A stretch of DNA of 64,000 nt from Siminovitchia fordii DSM 16014 = CIP 108821 (lineage in GTDB: Bacteria; Bacillota; Bacilli; Bacillales; Bacillaceae_C). The stretch's first letter is position 1, and each line of letters begins with the position of its first letter. Below the pieces are notes generated by a model. It was not told where the DNA came from, searched no databases, and saw nothing but the letters and a program-made list of their open reading frames with translations. The stretch spans positions 62,001 to 126,000 of the forward strand of contig NZ_KB894688.1 of the NCBI RefSeq assembly GCF_000374565.1, given 5' to 3'. This document shows, one piece after another, positions 1 through 9,682 of this stretch. The position numbers were made by a program, and so were the translations under genes.

Positions 1-289
1 CCCAGTCCTTGGCAAGGCCAGGGAGAATATCCGGAGTCTCTTTTTCATATTTGACAAGTGTCTCAAGGATCTGTTCAGATACAATTAAGGACTCACCATC
101 TGTAATTGTCGCCGGATCCAGCTTGACAGCATCTCCTCCGCGAGCATAGACCATTGTGCCGCCTTCAGCTGCTTCCTCCTTCTTTTCCCCGCTCTCTTCT
201 TTTCCCGTCTCTTGAGATCCAGAACAGCCCAAAAGAGTTAAAGACAGGACGAGCAATAGTGAAAAAACGATGGAAAAACCCTTTTTCAT
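1..289 (-). CDS. Peptide ABC transporter substrate-binding lipoprotein, N-terminal part only
   Basis: This reading frame runs off the left edge of the window. It begins at ATG 289 behind a G-rich ribosome-binding site and encodes a lipoprotein signal with hydrophobic core and lipobox ending LTLLGC (acylated Cys about residue 22). An acidic Glu/Lys-rich spacer follows, then sequence typical of the start of SBP family 5 proteins (GGTMVYARGGDAVKLDP and TDGESLIVSEQILETLVKYE). That family binds oligo- or dipeptides or nickel outside the membrane and passes them to an Opp/Dpp-type permease. It lies just downstream of the two ATPase genes, so it is presumably in the same operon. Substrate cannot be told from the fragment. 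Confidence 0.85.
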   Translation of the reverse strand, partial: MKKGFSIVFSLLLVLSLTLLGCSGSQETGKEESGEKKEEAAEGGTMVYARGGDAVKLDPATITDGESLIVSEQILETLVKYEKETPDILPGLAKDW

Positions 290-340
290 GTTTTTGCCCC
301 CATTCATCATTTTTGCCTATAATATATTTCACGCGAAAAG

Positions 341-1309
341 TCACTCATATAAGTGGCAAGACGCGTAATGGCCTTTTTCAACTTCTTTGAACAATGGCCT
401 TTTGTGCGCACATTGCTTCATTGCCGCCGGACAGCGTGTATGAAATGCACAGCCCGCAGGCGGATTCGCCGGGTTTGGCACATCTCCACGTAAAATGACA
501 CGCTCCTTGTGAAAGTCAACATCCGGAACTGGTACGGCTGATAAAAGCGCTTCAGTGTATGGATGCTTTGGATTTTCATATAGTTGCTCGCTGTCTGCCA
601 GTTCCACAATCCTTCCCAAATACATCACTCCGACCCGGTCGCTGATGTGACGGACAACCCCTAAATCATGAGCAATAAATAAATAAGTTAAATCAAACTC
701 TTCTTGTAGGTCTTTCAGCAAATTCAGTACCTGTGATTGGATTGACACGTCTAGGGCGGAGACAGGCTCATCTGCAACAATAAGCTTGGGACGGACAGCC
801 AAAGCTCTTGCAATACCAATCCTTTGGCGTTGACCACCGCTAAATTGATGTGGATACCTCTTTGCGTGATAATCATTGAGACCAACGATTTCCAGGAGCT
901 CACGCACCCTTTTTTTCCGTTCTTTTGAATCCGACATCCCGTGGACGATCAATGGCTCTTCCAATATCTTTTCCACCTTATGTCTGGGATTTAGTGAAGC
1001 AAACGGGTCCTGGAAAACCATTTGCATTTCTCTGCGAAGATGGCGCATTTCATTTTTTGAAAGGCTTGTAATGTCTTTTCCTTCAAAGTATATTTTTCCT
1101 TCTGTCGGTTCCAAGAGACGGAGCAACGTTTTGCCTGTCGTTGATTTTCCGCATCCGCTCTCGCCGACAAGCCCCAATGTCTCACCTTTCTTAATGAAGA
1201 AGGAGACATCATCAACAGCTTTCACCGATCCGATTTGTTTTCCGAATATCCCGCCATGTATAGGGAAGCTTTTCTTTAAACCCTCAACTTCCAATAATCG
1301 TTCTGTCAT
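341..1309 (-). CDS. Oligopeptide/dipeptide ABC transporter ATP-binding protein (OppF/DppF type)
   Basis: Complete 322-aa ABC ATPase. Walker A GESGCGKS lies at residues 49-56, the ABC signature FSGGQRQR at about 156-163, and Walker B LIVADEP at about 176-182. The C-terminus carries the Cys-containing extension typical of Opp/Dpp ATPases (CAFHTRCP with two further Cys). The start codon overlaps the stop of the upstream ATPase by 4 bp (ATGA arrangement), so the two are translationally coupled and form the ATPase heterodimer of a peptide importer. Operon order is D-F-binding protein. The permease genes are outside the window. Confidence 0.93.
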   Translation of the reverse strand: MTERLLEVEGLKKSFPIHGGIFGKQIGSVKAVDDVSFFIKKGETLGLVGESGCGKSTTGKTLLRLLEPTEGKIYFEGKDITSLSKNEMRHLRREMQMVFQDPFASLNPRHKVEKILEEPLIVHGMSDSKERKKRVRELLEIVGLNDYHAKRYPHQFSGGQRQRIGIARALAVRPKLIVADEPVSALDVSIQSQVLNLLKDLQEEFDLTYLFIAHDLGVVRHISDRVGVMYLGRIVELADSEQLYENPKHPYTEALLSAVPVPDVDFHKERVILRGDVPNPANPPAGCAFHTRCPAAMKQCAHKRPLFKEVEKGHYASCHLYE

Positions 1310-2295
1310 CCGCTGACTTCTCCTTTATTGCTTTCGTACAACCAACATTTCACTTTATGTACATCTGAAAGATTTAATAGATTAGGTGTTTCGGCAAAGC
1401 AGCGTTCATCCGCATGGTCACACCGAGGGGCAAAATGGCAGCCAGTTTGGATGGAGCCTGGCTTTGGTACATTGCCTTTAATAGAATAAAGCCGTTCCCT
1501 CTTCTGGCGCAAATCCGGTACAGACTGAAGCAATCCAACCGTATAGGGGTGTTTCGGATTTTTAAAAATCGTTTTTATGTCTGATTCTTCCACGATATGA
1601 CCGGCATACATAACAATGACACGGCTGCACATTTCGGCCACGATACCCAAGTCGTGCGTAATCATAATAATGGCGGTATCCGTGTCTTTATTAAGCGCTT
1701 TCATTAAATCCAAAATCTGCGCCTGGATGGTAACATCAAGTGCAGTTGTCGGTTCATCCGCGATGAGTAATTCCGGATTGCAGATCATCGCCATCGCAAT
1801 CATGACACGTTGCCTCATCCCGCCGGAAAGCTGGTGGGGATAATCATTGATCAACTGCTCCGCACGCGGCAGTCCAACTAACTTCAACATTTCAACAGCC
1901 CGCTCTTTAGCTTTCTTCTTCGGTAATTTTCGATGGATCTGAATAGCTTCGAGCAACTGGTCTCCGATTGTAAAAACCGGATTCAGGCTCGTCATCGGCT
2001 CTTGAAAAATCATGGCGATTTCATTGCCCCGAATTTCCCGCATTCGTTTTTCCGTCGCCAAAGTGAGGTTTTCCCCTTTAAAAAGGATCTGGCCATCCAC
2101 ATTCCCTGTCTGTGACGGAATAAGGCCCATAATGGACAAGGAAGTGACACTTTTTCCGCATCCTGATTCCCCGACGATGCCTAGGATCTCACCGGATCGA
2201 ACATGAAAATCGATGCTGTTTACAATCGGTATTTCTCCATCATCTGTAAAAAAAGAGGTTCTCAGCCCTTCAACTTTTAATAATGCATTCTCCAC
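1306..2295 (-). CDS. Oligopeptide/dipeptide ABC transporter ATP-binding protein (OppD/DppD type)
   Basis: ABC ATPase of 329 aa using a GTG start at 2295, preceded by AAGGGAG. The open frame continues 24 codons further upstream but without a ribosome-binding site, and family alignment begins at [10 protein letters not shown]. Walker A GESGCGKS is at about 42-49, signature LSGGMRQR at about 156-163, and Walker B LLIADEP follows. The C-terminal oligopeptide-transporter extension holds Cys residues ([14 protein letters not shown]). First gene seen of the peptide-import operon, coupled to the downstream ATPase. Substrate class (di- or oligopeptide) is not resolvable. Confidence 0.93.
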   Translation of the reverse strand: MENALLKVEGLRTSFFTDDGEIPIVNSIDFHVRSGEILGIVGESGCGKSVTSLSIMGLIPSQTGNVDGQILFKGENLTLATEKRMREIRGNEIAMIFQEPMTSLNPVFTIGDQLLEAIQIHRKLPKKKAKERAVEMLKLVGLPRAEQLINDYPHQLSGGMRQRVMIAMAMICNPELLIADEPTTALDVTIQAQILDLMKALNKDTDTAIIMITHDLGIVAEMCSRVIVMYAGHIVEESDIKTIFKNPKHPYTVGLLQSVPDLRQKRERLYSIKGNVPKPGSIQTGCHFAPRCDHADERCFAETPNLLNLSDVHKVKCWLYESNKGEVSG

Positions 2296-2672
2296 TTCCT
2301 CGCTCCCTTCTGATGATGATTTACTATATTTCAAAAATATTATTACATTAATACGGAAAATTGGCAATATATAAAATAAATTGATATATGGATCATTTAC
2401 TGTAATAGTACTTATTAGAGTATTCGATATTTATTCCATAAGTCCTTTTTATATGGAATTTTTAATGGAAAAATGTGAACATTGTCATACGGGTTTCGTT
2501 TTAATACAAGTCTTGATTTTTTTTTCTCACAAAATCACAAAGTAAAAAAAAACGGACAGCCCCATGATTATCACCCTCTTAGTAAACAGGTAAAAAATTA
2601 AAACCTGAACGCTTAAAGAAGGCATATCAATGAACTGATCCGTTATTTTAATGAACTTTATCTCCTTGGTTA
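2296..2672. other. Intergenic region upstream of the peptide transporter operon
   Basis: No gene seen in these ~375 bases. The part near 2300-2480 is very A+T rich and must hold the promoter for the leftward transporter operon. It contains an 8-bp inverted repeat, ATTCCATA (2433-2440) and TATGGAAT (2452-2459), followed by a short T-run. This could be an operator or a weak hairpin. I found no clear terminator for the FMN reductase that ends at 2673. Confidence 0.4.
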
Positions 2673-3239
2673 TTAAACAAGAGAAACTGCTTTATTTTTA
2701 TTATAAAAAGCTAGGAAATTTTGAACGACTTGATCCAAGAAAGCAACTGTGCCTTCGTCAATGAGTTCTCCGGCTTCATTTATTTTTTCATGAACTGATC
2801 CGATATATACTTCATTACCTGGCAATAAAGCAGGTGATAAAGATGGATTTGAAAGGATTTCCCTTAAGTGGATCTGGGCACGTACACTACCCAACACTCC
2901 CATGGAAGAGCCAATGATAAATGCTGGCTTATCTTTGATCGTGAAATCCCCACCGCGTGATAACCAATCAATTGCATTTTTCAAAGCGCCGGGAATGGAA
3001 AAATTATATTCAGGAACTGCAAATAATACAGCATCCGAATCTTTTACATTGTCTTTAAACTCCTTGACATTAGCTGGTACATTACTTTCCAAATCTACTG
3101 AAAACATCTCAAGTTCATTAATGAATACAGGTGTGATATCCAGTTGCCCCGCATAACGTTTTTTCATGAATTCAACCAGCTTCAAGTTGAATGAAGTGGA
3201 GCTTGTGCTCCCAATAATTGCTTTTACTTTAACTGTCAT
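2673..3239 (-). CDS. NADPH-dependent FMN reductase / quinone-azo reductase family flavoprotein
   Basis: 188-aa flavodoxin-fold reductase. The N-terminal IIGSTSSTSFNLKLVEF segment binds FMN phosphate, and the family motif PEYNFSIPGALKNAIDW lies near residues 97-113. Members reduce FMN, quinones or azo dyes with NADPH and serve in redox and electrophile defence. The start at 3239 has AAGGAG about 8 bases upstream. About 100 bases upstream sits the palindrome AGTAT-N8-ATACT, also present in front of the HxlR-family regulator 500 bp to the right. That suggests the reductase is repressed by this regulator, as azoR1/yodC are by YodB in B. subtilis. Confidence 0.88.
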   Translation of the reverse strand: MTVKVKAIIGSTSSTSFNLKLVEFMKKRYAGQLDITPVFINELEMFSVDLESNVPANVKEFKDNVKDSDAVLFAVPEYNFSIPGALKNAIDWLSRGGDFTIKDKPAFIIGSSMGVLGSVRAQIHLREILSNPSLSPALLPGNEVYIGSVHEKINEAGELIDEGTVAFLDQVVQNFLAFYNKNKAVSLV

Positions 3240-3340
3240 GATGTCCAGCTCCTTATGTGAATGGTAATGATTATTTTTAAATGCTCAATTTATTATAGAA
3301 TATATAAATTTAATTTTATAGTACGCACTTTCAAGAGACA

Positions 3341-3360
3341 TAGTATAGAAAAAGATACTA
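3341..3360. promoter_or_regulatory. Palindromic operator candidate upstream of FMN reductase
   Basis: TAGTAT-N8-ATACTA, a 6-bp perfect inverted repeat with an A-rich 8-base spacer. The same AGTAT-N8-ATACT arrangement recurs at 3699-3716 before the regulator gene. Two copies at the two divergent promoters of a regulator/target pair suggest binding sites for the HxlR-family protein. Inference only; no binding data. Confidence 0.55.
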
Positions 3361-3698
3361 TTAGGAGTTGAATAGGATTTCTCACTCAAATTTCCCTTCA
3401 CTTTCCAATGTTGATATGCTTGGGAATTTCTTCTGAGTATTCGTTACCAATGTTACGAGCTATAAATTTCCCCTAATCGTTACCGGTTGTTGTTTTTCTT
3501 CATACTGAACTTTCGCTTTACAAGAGTAAGTAGCATATCCGCGTCCAAACCATAATCCTGCTAAATATCCCTCTTCTTTTTATCAATAACGTCATTTAGG
3601 TAGGCCACCTAGAAATTTTTCAAGTTGATATGAAAGAGGATATAGGCTATTAGGTAATAAAATTAGATCTAATAGAAGTACACCCTTTAAAGTGCTAT

Positions 3699-3716
3699 AG
3701 TATATATAAAGATACT
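3699..3716. promoter_or_regulatory. Palindromic operator candidate in front of the HxlR-family gene
   Basis: AGTAT-N8-ATACT with spacer ATATAAAG, matching the copy at 3341-3360 in half-sites and spacing. It ends 5 bases before the ribosome-binding site AAGGGG, so bound protein would block its own gene. This is consistent with autoregulation. Confidence 0.55.
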
Positions 3717-3736
3717 TAAGAAGGGGATGCAAAAAG

Positions 3737-4066
3737 GTGGAAACAGAGTTGTGTAAAGTTGACGAGGCTTTAAGCATTTTAGTGGGAAAGTGGAAACCGA
3801 TTATTTTACTGCACCTGTTCAATAGAGGCACCTTGCGATTCAGTGAATTGAAGAGGTTAATGCCCGACATTACCCAAAAAATGCTGACAAAACAGTTAAG
3901 GGAATTGGAAGAAGAAGATATTATCAACAGGGTTGTGTATCCACAAGTACCGCCAAAAGTGGAATATTCAATTTCTGATTATGGCAGAAGCCTTCAGCCT
4001 GTTTTGGATGTTATGCATGAATGGGGAAGCACCCACACCCAACATATGCAAGAAAAAAAGAGTTAA
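3737..4066 (+). CDS. HxlR/YodB-family winged-helix transcriptional regulator
   Basis: 109 aa, the usual HxlR length, with GTG start at 3737 and AAGGGG ten bases upstream. Family motifs are present: LVGKWKPIILLHL, then RFSELKRLMPDITQKMLTKQLREL forming the helix-turn-helix, and a beta wing (VPPKVEYSISDYGRSL). Cys6 in the N-terminal METELC is at the place of the redox- or quinone-sensing Cys of YodB and CatR. It probably senses electrophiles or disulfide stress and represses the divergent FMN reductase and itself through the two palindromes. The inducer is not known. Confidence 0.88.
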   Translation: METELCKVDEALSILVGKWKPIILLHLFNRGTLRFSELKRLMPDITQKMLTKQLRELEEEDIINRVVYPQVPPKVEYSISDYGRSLQPVLDVMHEWGSTHTQHMQEKKS

Positions 4067-4114
4067 AAAAACCCTGGAACAGTCCAATTGGAGCCTTTGT
4101 TCCAGGTTTTTTTT
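4065..4114 (+). terminator. Rho-independent terminator, probably bidirectional
   Basis: Stem CCTGGAACA (4073-4081) with TGTTCCAGG (4098-4106), followed by eight T and preceded by seven A. It can stop the HxlR gene rightward and minJ leftward. Confidence 0.9.
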
Positions 4115-4124
4115 CAATATTTGA

Positions 4125-5318
4125 TTACATCGCTCTGCCTTGTTCAGGTTTAGAGCGCTTCTCTACAAAAAGAATACCGAGTTCGTGATGGTCACCTTCA
4201 TAAAGCGCACATTGTTCAAACCGAATTTCCCCCTTCACGTCAAGCACCTCAAGCTTGCAATAAGCACGGTTTTTCAATAGCGCTTTATACAATTCATCCT
4301 TATTGGAAACCATCATATTGTTGCAAGACTTGATAATTTCTCCCGTCTTCAGTTCCAATTTGCTTGCCGGGGTTCCCGGGATGATGCCCAATATCATGAT
4401 GCCTCTGTTGCGAGGTGTAAAATAATAGCTTGTATGGTTTTCCCTGAAGCGGTGTCTGTACGAAATCAGAAGTCGCCCGAGAATGGCGATGCCCGCAATA
4501 ATCGGAGGAACAATCACTGGATAAAAGAAACCTGCTGCCGATCCGGCAAGAACGATCACAGCCAAAAGGATGACTTGTTTTCCCAGCCTTTCAACCGCTT
4601 GGCTTGGCAAGCTGCTCTGGACCTGGTTTTGGAAGCCGAGTGCAAAAGGGACAAGCATAAGTGAATACGACTCTGTTCCCCAGTGAATCACCGGCCACCA
4701 GTCAAACGGAGCCGTCAAAGGACCAGCAGGCAGAAAAAAGAATATTGGAAGCAGCCACACCCGTTTAATTTGAAGTGCTCCTATCGTCAGCCCTCTTTGA
4801 CTTGTCCGAAGTTTAGGAGAAACATCCTTTAACCCGTTCTTTAACATAAGGATGCCTTCCAGTAAAAGTAGCATCCCTAGTAAAATGGGGATCCCGATTA
4901 AAAATTGACTGTTCTCTAATAAAGCATCTGTGTAAGGACTATGTAATTTGAAAAATGTGATAGTAAAAGCAATAAATATCGGAAGACCTACGGTGAACGC
5001 AGGTGAAAGCAGCCTGGCATTGCCGATCACACCCATTAGAATGGTAGTCATGGCAATCAATACAAACATTTCGAGGGGAATCGTAAATCCGGATATCAAC
5101 GTTAAGATAGATAAGATCATCCCTGCCAAAAGTCCGGAAGGCAGCAGATGCCTTAATTCATGGAATTGGTCGTGGACTCTGACGTTAAAATCTGTCCTCT
5201 CCCTTTTTATTCTTATAAAACCGGCAAAAAGTACCAGGAGGATAGAAAAATATAAAACAGGATTCAGAAAAAGCCTGCCTACTCCCTTGGCTAATTCCAT
5301 CAGCCATAATTGAACCAT
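4125..5318 (-). CDS. minJ: Cell-division topology protein MinJ
   Basis: 397-aa polytopic membrane protein. Hydrophobic segments fill roughly residues 10-295, and a cytoplasmic PDZ domain lies at about 300-385 (ILGIIPGTPASKLELKTGE, then SNKDELYKAL). In B. subtilis MinJ bridges DivIVA and MinD, keeping the Min inhibitor at poles and septum. Identity rests on this architecture plus position beside ctpB and the ftsEX-prfB-secA block. ATG at 5318 has GGGAGG upstream. The swrA gene found nearby in B. subtilis is absent. Confidence 0.85.
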   Translation of the reverse strand: MVQLWLMELAKGVGRLFLNPVLYFSILLVLFAGFIRIKRERTDFNVRVHDQFHELRHLLPSGLLAGMILSILTLISGFTIPLEMFVLIAMTTILMGVIGNARLLSPAFTVGLPIFIAFTITFFKLHSPYTDALLENSQFLIGIPILLGMLLLLEGILMLKNGLKDVSPKLRTSQRGLTIGALQIKRVWLLPIFFFLPAGPLTAPFDWWPVIHWGTESYSLMLVPFALGFQNQVQSSLPSQAVERLGKQVILLAVIVLAGSAAGFFYPVIVPPIIAGIAILGRLLISYRHRFRENHTSYYFTPRNRGIMILGIIPGTPASKLELKTGEIIKSCNNMMVSNKDELYKALLKNRAYCKLEVLDVKGEIRFEQCALYEGDHHELGILFVEKRSKPEQGRAM

Positions 5319-5662
5319 CTTGCAGCCTCCCTCTGGGATAAAATGATTACCTTTTATTCTATCAAAGATTTCACCAAGGAGGAATGTAAAATTACAAAAT
5401 GCAAGTTTGTCATTCGTACCCGTACAAGGTCTCCCCGATAAAACGACAAGCTAAGTCATTATTCATGTTCGACAGTTCTATACTTTGGGATAAGAAAAAC
5501 GGCAGGCTTAGCGTGCGTAAGCCTACCGAAGAATCAACTGCTGCAGAAACACAGGCACAAAACGCGCAAATTTGTGACCAACAATCAGCCTGACCAGTCT
5601 AATGGATACATATTTTCATTATTCGTAACATAGTGTACGAATCAAAATAACTAAGTTATACC
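5319..5662. other. Intergenic region between minJ and ctpB
   Basis: About 340 bases. It holds the ctpB terminator (5491-5527) and must hold the minJ promoter. A 64-codon open frame at 5399-5593 on the plus strand lacks a ribosome-binding site and protein-like composition, and crosses the terminator, so I do not call it. No swrA-like sequence seen. Confidence 0.5.
5491..5527 (-). terminator. Rho-independent terminator of ctpB
   Basis: Read leftward, a stem GGTAGGCTTA / TAAGCCTGCC (one mismatch) with a 7-base loop is followed by TTTTTCTTA. It lies about 140 bases past the ctpB stop. Confidence 0.75.
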
Positions 5663-7102
5663 TTACTTCATGGATTTTAATGCCACCTGGAGTTGAAGGT
5701 CATTTCGTTCATCCTGAATTTCCTTGATGACTGCCGCTTCCAGTTTTTCGGCGGTTCTCTGGTCAATTTTTCCTGTTACCGGCACTTTTTCAATCAATTG
5801 AAATGCCCGGACCGCGCGTTCCGTCTGGCCGTCGAAATACCCGTCCGTCCGTCCGGGACCATAACCGAGCCCTTTCAATAATTCTTGGGCAATTTTTACA
5901 TTTTCATTATTCATATCACGGGTCAGGTCCTTTTCAAGTGTTAAAGAATGGGCATGGAAAAATGACGGCTGCTCAACCTCTATCGTTGGTTTGATTCCTT
6001 TTTCATGAATCCAGTTGCCGTCAGGCGTCAACCATTTGAACATCGTCAGCTTTATATTGCTGCCGTCTTCGAGCGGGATGGCCTGTTGGACCGTTCCTTT
6101 GCCAAAAGACTTGGTTCCCACCAAATCGTAACCTTCAACTTCCTTTAACGCACCAGCCAAAATCTCAGATGCAGAAGCACTTCCTTCATCAATCAGTACA
6201 GTAATCGGATAAACTTTTTTCTCTTCAAGGTTTGAGAAATAAGGATTCTTTTTCCCGCTTCTCTCTTCAATCTGAACGTATGGTTTTTTATCAGTAACCA
6301 ATTGCTGTAAAATATCCTCAACACTGGAGAGCATGCCCCCTGGGTTGCCGCGGACATCGATAATGAGGCCTTCCATTCCCTCTTTCTCCAATTTGTTCAG
6401 TTCGCCTGAAAACTCACGTGCTGTTCCTTCTGCAAAAGAGGTGATCTCTATATAACCAACTTTTTTGTCTCCATTTTCTTTCATATCGGAAAATACGGTC
6501 ACAACCGGTACTTCTTCACGGGTGATTTGCACTTCAAACGCCTTGTTTGCCCCTTTGCGCAAAATTTCCAATTTGACAATCGTTCCCTTTTCCCCGCGAA
6601 TTTTTGTGGTAGCTTCATATAAATCAAGCCCTTCTACCGATTCCCCGTCAATCTTTAAAATTTGATCCCGCGGTTTGAGACCCGCTTTTTCAGCTGGTGT
6701 ATTTTTAATTGGTGCTACAATGACCAGCTTGCCTTCTTCAATAGTGACCTGGGCTCCTATTCCATCAAATGATGAATCGAGACTATCATTGAAGCGTTCC
6801 GCTGTAGCTGCATCCATGTAGACGGAGTACGGATCCTTCAAAGTCCCGATCATCCCCTGGATGGCACCCTGAACAAGCTGCTCGTGATCCACTTTTTTAA
6901 CATATGATTTTTGAATCAGTTGATAAGCCTGCTCTATTTTTTCAAGATTGTCCGAAACCACAGAGGAATTTTTTGTGCTTTGCTTTTCTTCAATTGGATT
7001 ATTTTTTTCATTGGATTCTTTCCATTTCATTCCTGCATATGTCCCGCCCGCCCCTAAAAACAAAGAGCAGGCGACAATCATAGCCAGCCATTTTTTGTTC
7101 AT
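5663..7102 (-). CDS. ctpB: S41 carboxyl-terminal processing protease CtpB
   Basis: 479 aa from ATG 7102, which has GAGGAGG seven bases upstream. A GTG eight codons earlier is in frame but poorly placed. N-terminal signal anchor, then a PDZ domain at about 100-190, then the S41 core. The catalytic pair fits Ser310 (in GSASASE) and Lys335 (in TKSFGKGTVQ), spaced 25 as in B. subtilis CtpB. A peptidoglycan-binding domain (about 400-455) ends the protein. CtpB acts outside the forespore membrane and cleaves SpoIVFA to release pro-sigma-K processing, so its presence fits a spore former. Monocistronic by its terminator. Confidence 0.92.
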   Translation of the reverse strand: MNKKWLAMIVACSLFLGAGGTYAGMKWKESNEKNNPIEEKQSTKNSSVVSDNLEKIEQAYQLIQKSYVKKVDHEQLVQGAIQGMIGTLKDPYSVYMDAATAERFNDSLDSSFDGIGAQVTIEEGKLVIVAPIKNTPAEKAGLKPRDQILKIDGESVEGLDLYEATTKIRGEKGTIVKLEILRKGANKAFEVQITREEVPVVTVFSDMKENGDKKVGYIEITSFAEGTAREFSGELNKLEKEGMEGLIIDVRGNPGGMLSSVEDILQQLVTDKKPYVQIEERSGKKNPYFSNLEEKKVYPITVLIDEGSASASEILAGALKEVEGYDLVGTKSFGKGTVQQAIPLEDGSNIKLTMFKWLTPDGNWIHEKGIKPTIEVEQPSFFHAHSLTLEKDLTRDMNNENVKIAQELLKGLGYGPGRTDGYFDGQTERAVRAFQLIEKVPVTGKIDQRTAEKLEAAVIKEIQDERNDLQLQVALKSMK

Positions 7103-7218
7103 CGTCTTCCTCCTCAACCGGTTCACCTTACTTCAAAATCTATGCTGAGAAAGGACAAGTTATGAGAGTTTTTCAAGTCGTGCTATGATGGAAAAAACAT
7201 GTAGAGGCGGTTTGCATC

Positions 7219-7968
7219 ATGATTATCAGAGAACGGGCGAAGGAATTTGTCATGATTGAACAGCATCACCACGCAGAGATTTCGGGTCAATTGATGAGTT
7301 GCTGGAAAAGGGATTTGCTTAAAACGCAAGCAGCGTTGAAATCGGTGTTATTTGCCATTTACCAGCATGACTGTGGATGGAAGCTCGCAGACAAGGAGCC
7401 GTTATGGGATGACGGAAAGTTATCCCCATACTCGTTCACCAATTTTCCCATACCATTAAAGATACTCATTTATCAGTATGGAATCGACGAGGTCGCCAAG
7501 ATAGATCCCTACTCCGGATTATTATGCAGCGAGCATTACACTAGGTTCATGTTGCACGATGAAACAGAAGAGGCCAAGACTTTCGTTCAAAGAGAAAAGG
7601 AGCGCCAAGAACAGCTGATTGAATCCCTGCCTCGATTCGACCCCGCTTTATTCGAATTCCATTACGGATTGCTACAACTTTTCGATAATCTTTCGTTGTT
7701 TATGTGTTTAAATGAACCCGGAATGAACGAACATTCTTTTTTTAGGAACGGCCTCCCACTAGCTCCTGCACTTAATCTAAAAAGGAAGATGAATATCCGG
7801 TGGACCAATCAGAGGGCGATTCAAATTGAGGATTTCCCGTTTGCGAAGGCGATCACAGTGACGATAAAGCAAAAAATCGTTCCAAAAGAGGATATTTTTA
7901 TAAAAGGATTGAATGAGAGCTACAAGAAAGCTCATTTAGATCGATTTTCAATCCAAATAATACCATGA
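7219..7968 (+). CDS. DUF3891 family protein
   Basis: 249-aa soluble protein. The N-terminal EQHHHAEISGQL and later YQHDCGW resemble the spaced His and His-Asp of HD-type metal phosphohydrolases, and the whole length fits the DUF3891 family common in Bacillaceae. Function is unknown; the HD resemblance is my reading and not proven. Starts at ATG 7219 behind a GAGGCGG site. Divergent from ctpB and convergent with the methionine gene across a shared terminator. Confidence 0.75.
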   Translation: MIIRERAKEFVMIEQHHHAEISGQLMSCWKRDLLKTQAALKSVLFAIYQHDCGWKLADKEPLWDDGKLSPYSFTNFPIPLKILIYQYGIDEVAKIDPYSGLLCSEHYTRFMLHDETEEAKTFVQREKERQEQLIESLPRFDPALFEFHYGLLQLFDNLSLFMCLNEPGMNEHSFFRNGLPLAPALNLKRKMNIRWTNQRAIQIEDFPFAKAITVTIKQKIVPKEDIFIKGLNESYKKAHLDRFSIQIIP

Positions 7969-8070
7969 TATAAAATGATTTTTTGGATTCTTTCAACGTG
8001 GGAATAGCATTTTCTTTATCGAAACCGTGGCTTTCCCCCTAAATCATCTCCTATATATACAATCAGATAC

Positions 8071-8108
8071 AAAAAAAGCCGACGTGCATCGCACGACCGG
8101 CTTTTTTA
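8071..8108. terminator. Bidirectional Rho-independent terminator
   Basis: AAAAAAAGCCG, inner stem CGTGC-ATC-GCACG, then CGGCTTTTTT. A-run and T-run flank the hairpin, so it serves DUF3891 rightward and the sulfhydrylase leftward. Confidence 0.9.
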
Positions 8109-8123
8109 ATTACGATAAGAAGC

Positions 8124-9428
8124 TTATTTTGCTTGGCCTACCGCTTCAACTGCTTTTTCAATCGCTTGGGCAAGATCTGCAGTGATATCTTCAACAGATT
8201 CCAACCCTACCGCCAATCTAATTAGTTCTTCTGTTACACCTGTATCTTTTAATTCTTCTGCACTTAACTGTTGATGAGTTGTTGATGCAGGATGAATAAT
8301 CAAAGATTTCGCGTCACCAACGTTCGCTACGTGTGACCATAGTTGGACATTGTCAATGGTTTTTCTGCCAGCTTCTCTTCCGCCTTTAATCCCGAAATTC
8401 ACGATTGCTCCAGGTCCTTTTGGAAGATATTTTTTCGCCAATTCATGTGCAGGGTGGTCCTCCAATCCCGGATAGGAAACCCACTCAACCGCATCGTGTT
8501 TCTTCAGGAATTCTGCGACAGCTTTAGCATTTTCAATATGCTTTTCAATCCTTACATGCAAAGTCTCAAGTCCTTGCAGGAAAATGAAGGCATTATCAGG
8601 GCTCAAGCATGGACCAAAATCACGGAGAAGTTGTACACGAAGTTTTGTTGCAAAAGCTGCACCAGGTACATCGATTCCGTAGCGAATACCATGATAGCTT
8701 CTGTCTGGCTCCACAAAATCAGGGTACTTCTCGTTGTTCCAGTCAAATTTTCCGCTATCTACTACGACTCCCCCAATGGCTGTCCCATGTCCACCAATCC
8801 ATTTCGTTGCAGAATGTACAACAATATCAGCACCATATTCAATCGGTTTGCATAAATATGGTGTGGCAAAAGTATTGTCGACAATCAATGGGATATTATT
8901 GTCATGTGCCACTTTGGCGACCGCTTCAACATCCAATACGTGAAGGCTCGGATTTCCAATGATTTCTCCGTAGATTGCTTTTGTTTTTGGAGTGATCGCT
9001 TTGCGGAAATTTTCCGGGTCTGTAGGGTCAACAAACTTTACATTGATGCCGTACTTTGGAAGCGAAATGGAGAACAGGTTGTACGTTCCTCCATATAGAT
9101 CCGTAGCAGCTAAAATTTCGTCACCGGCACGGGCAATGTTCAAAATGGCAAACGCGATGGCGGCCATTCCTGAAGAAAGGGCAACAGCAGCTGTTCCTCC
9201 TTCAAGCTCGGCAACCCTTTTTTCAAACACGTCAACTGTCGGATTCATAATTCTTGTATAAATATTTCCCGTCTCTTCCAAGGCAAATAATTTTTGGGCA
9301 TGTTCAGTATCATTGAATACATAGGATGTTGTTCTGTAAACAGGAACAGCACGTGATCCTGTAGCATCAGGCTCCTGTCCACCATGCAATAAAATTGTTT
9401 CCGGCTGATAATTTTTTTCTTGAGTCAT
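8124..9428 (-). CDS. metY: O-acetylhomoserine aminocarboxypropyltransferase (sulfhydrylase)
   Basis: 434-aa Cys/Met-metabolism PLP enzyme. The PLP lysine is Lys209 in [16 protein letters not shown]; other landmarks are YTRIMNPT (about 57-64), SSGMAAI and VDNTFATP. Length near 430, longer than cystathionine gamma-synthase (~380), and the insert around residues 220-260 mark the O-acetylhomoserine sulfhydrylase type. It makes homocysteine from O-acetylhomoserine and sulfide. A SAM-I riboswitch in its leader supports a methionine-synthesis role. RBS GGAGGAA just upstream. Confidence 0.92.
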   Translation of the reverse strand: MTQEKNYQPETILLHGGQEPDATGSRAVPVYRTTSYVFNDTEHAQKLFALEETGNIYTRIMNPTVDVFEKRVAELEGGTAAVALSSGMAAIAFAILNIARAGDEILAATDLYGGTYNLFSISLPKYGINVKFVDPTDPENFRKAITPKTKAIYGEIIGNPSLHVLDVEAVAKVAHDNNIPLIVDNTFATPYLCKPIEYGADIVVHSATKWIGGHGTAIGGVVVDSGKFDWNNEKYPDFVEPDRSYHGIRYGIDVPGAAFATKLRVQLLRDFGPCLSPDNAFIFLQGLETLHVRIEKHIENAKAVAEFLKKHDAVEWVSYPGLEDHPAHELAKKYLPKGPGAIVNFGIKGGREAGRKTIDNVQLWSHVANVGDAKSLIIHPASTTHQQLSAEELKDTGVTEELIRLAVGLESVEDITADLAQAIEKAVEAVGQAK

Positions 9429-9519
9429 TTTTTCTTCCTCCTTAATGATTTTTTAATTCGATCGGAAAAGTTGGTAATAAAACGACGCAAATTCTGTGCC
9501 GTTCAGGAAGGGGGAAGAG

Positions 9520-9682
9520 AAAACTAAAAGCCCTCTTCCGTATAAGAAGAGGGCCGATATGACGATTCCTCCCCTTATCTTCCAAGTCAATATGACTTGT
9601 AGGAATTAGCACCTTTTCAGAAAACTGAAGGTTGCCGGGCATCACAGGGCCTAATCCCTCCGCCGCTCTTGATAAGAGTATT
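9520..9682 (-). promoter_or_regulatory. SAM-I (S-box) riboswitch with terminator
   Basis: Read leftward from 9678: CTCTTATC-AAGAG opens P1, then the conserved core GCGGCGGAGGGA, then GATGCCCGGCAACC, AAGGTGCTAATTCC and the closing GATAAG near 9575. A 9-bp terminator stem (GCCCTCTTC / GAAGAGGGC, 9530-9554) and T-rich run follow. SAM binding should end transcription before metY. All hallmark S-box positions are present. Confidence 0.95.

Larger units (their letters stand above)
3240..3736. other. Regulatory intergenic region with a possible gene remnant
   Basis: About 500 bases between the divergent FMN reductase and HxlR-type regulator. Both ends hold AGTAT-N8-ATACT palindromes (listed separately). 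The centre holds no intact gene. On the minus strand, about 3480-3567 reads as ~30 open codons (around GLWFGRGYATYSCKAKVQYE) ending at a stop, with no start or ribosome-binding site. It looks like the eroded end of a former gene that I cannot identify. Confidence 0.4.

Noticed and set aside
8343-8855. 170-codon plus-strand frame inside metY
   Set aside because: Antisense shadow of a strongly conserved gene; no ribosome-binding site or domain.
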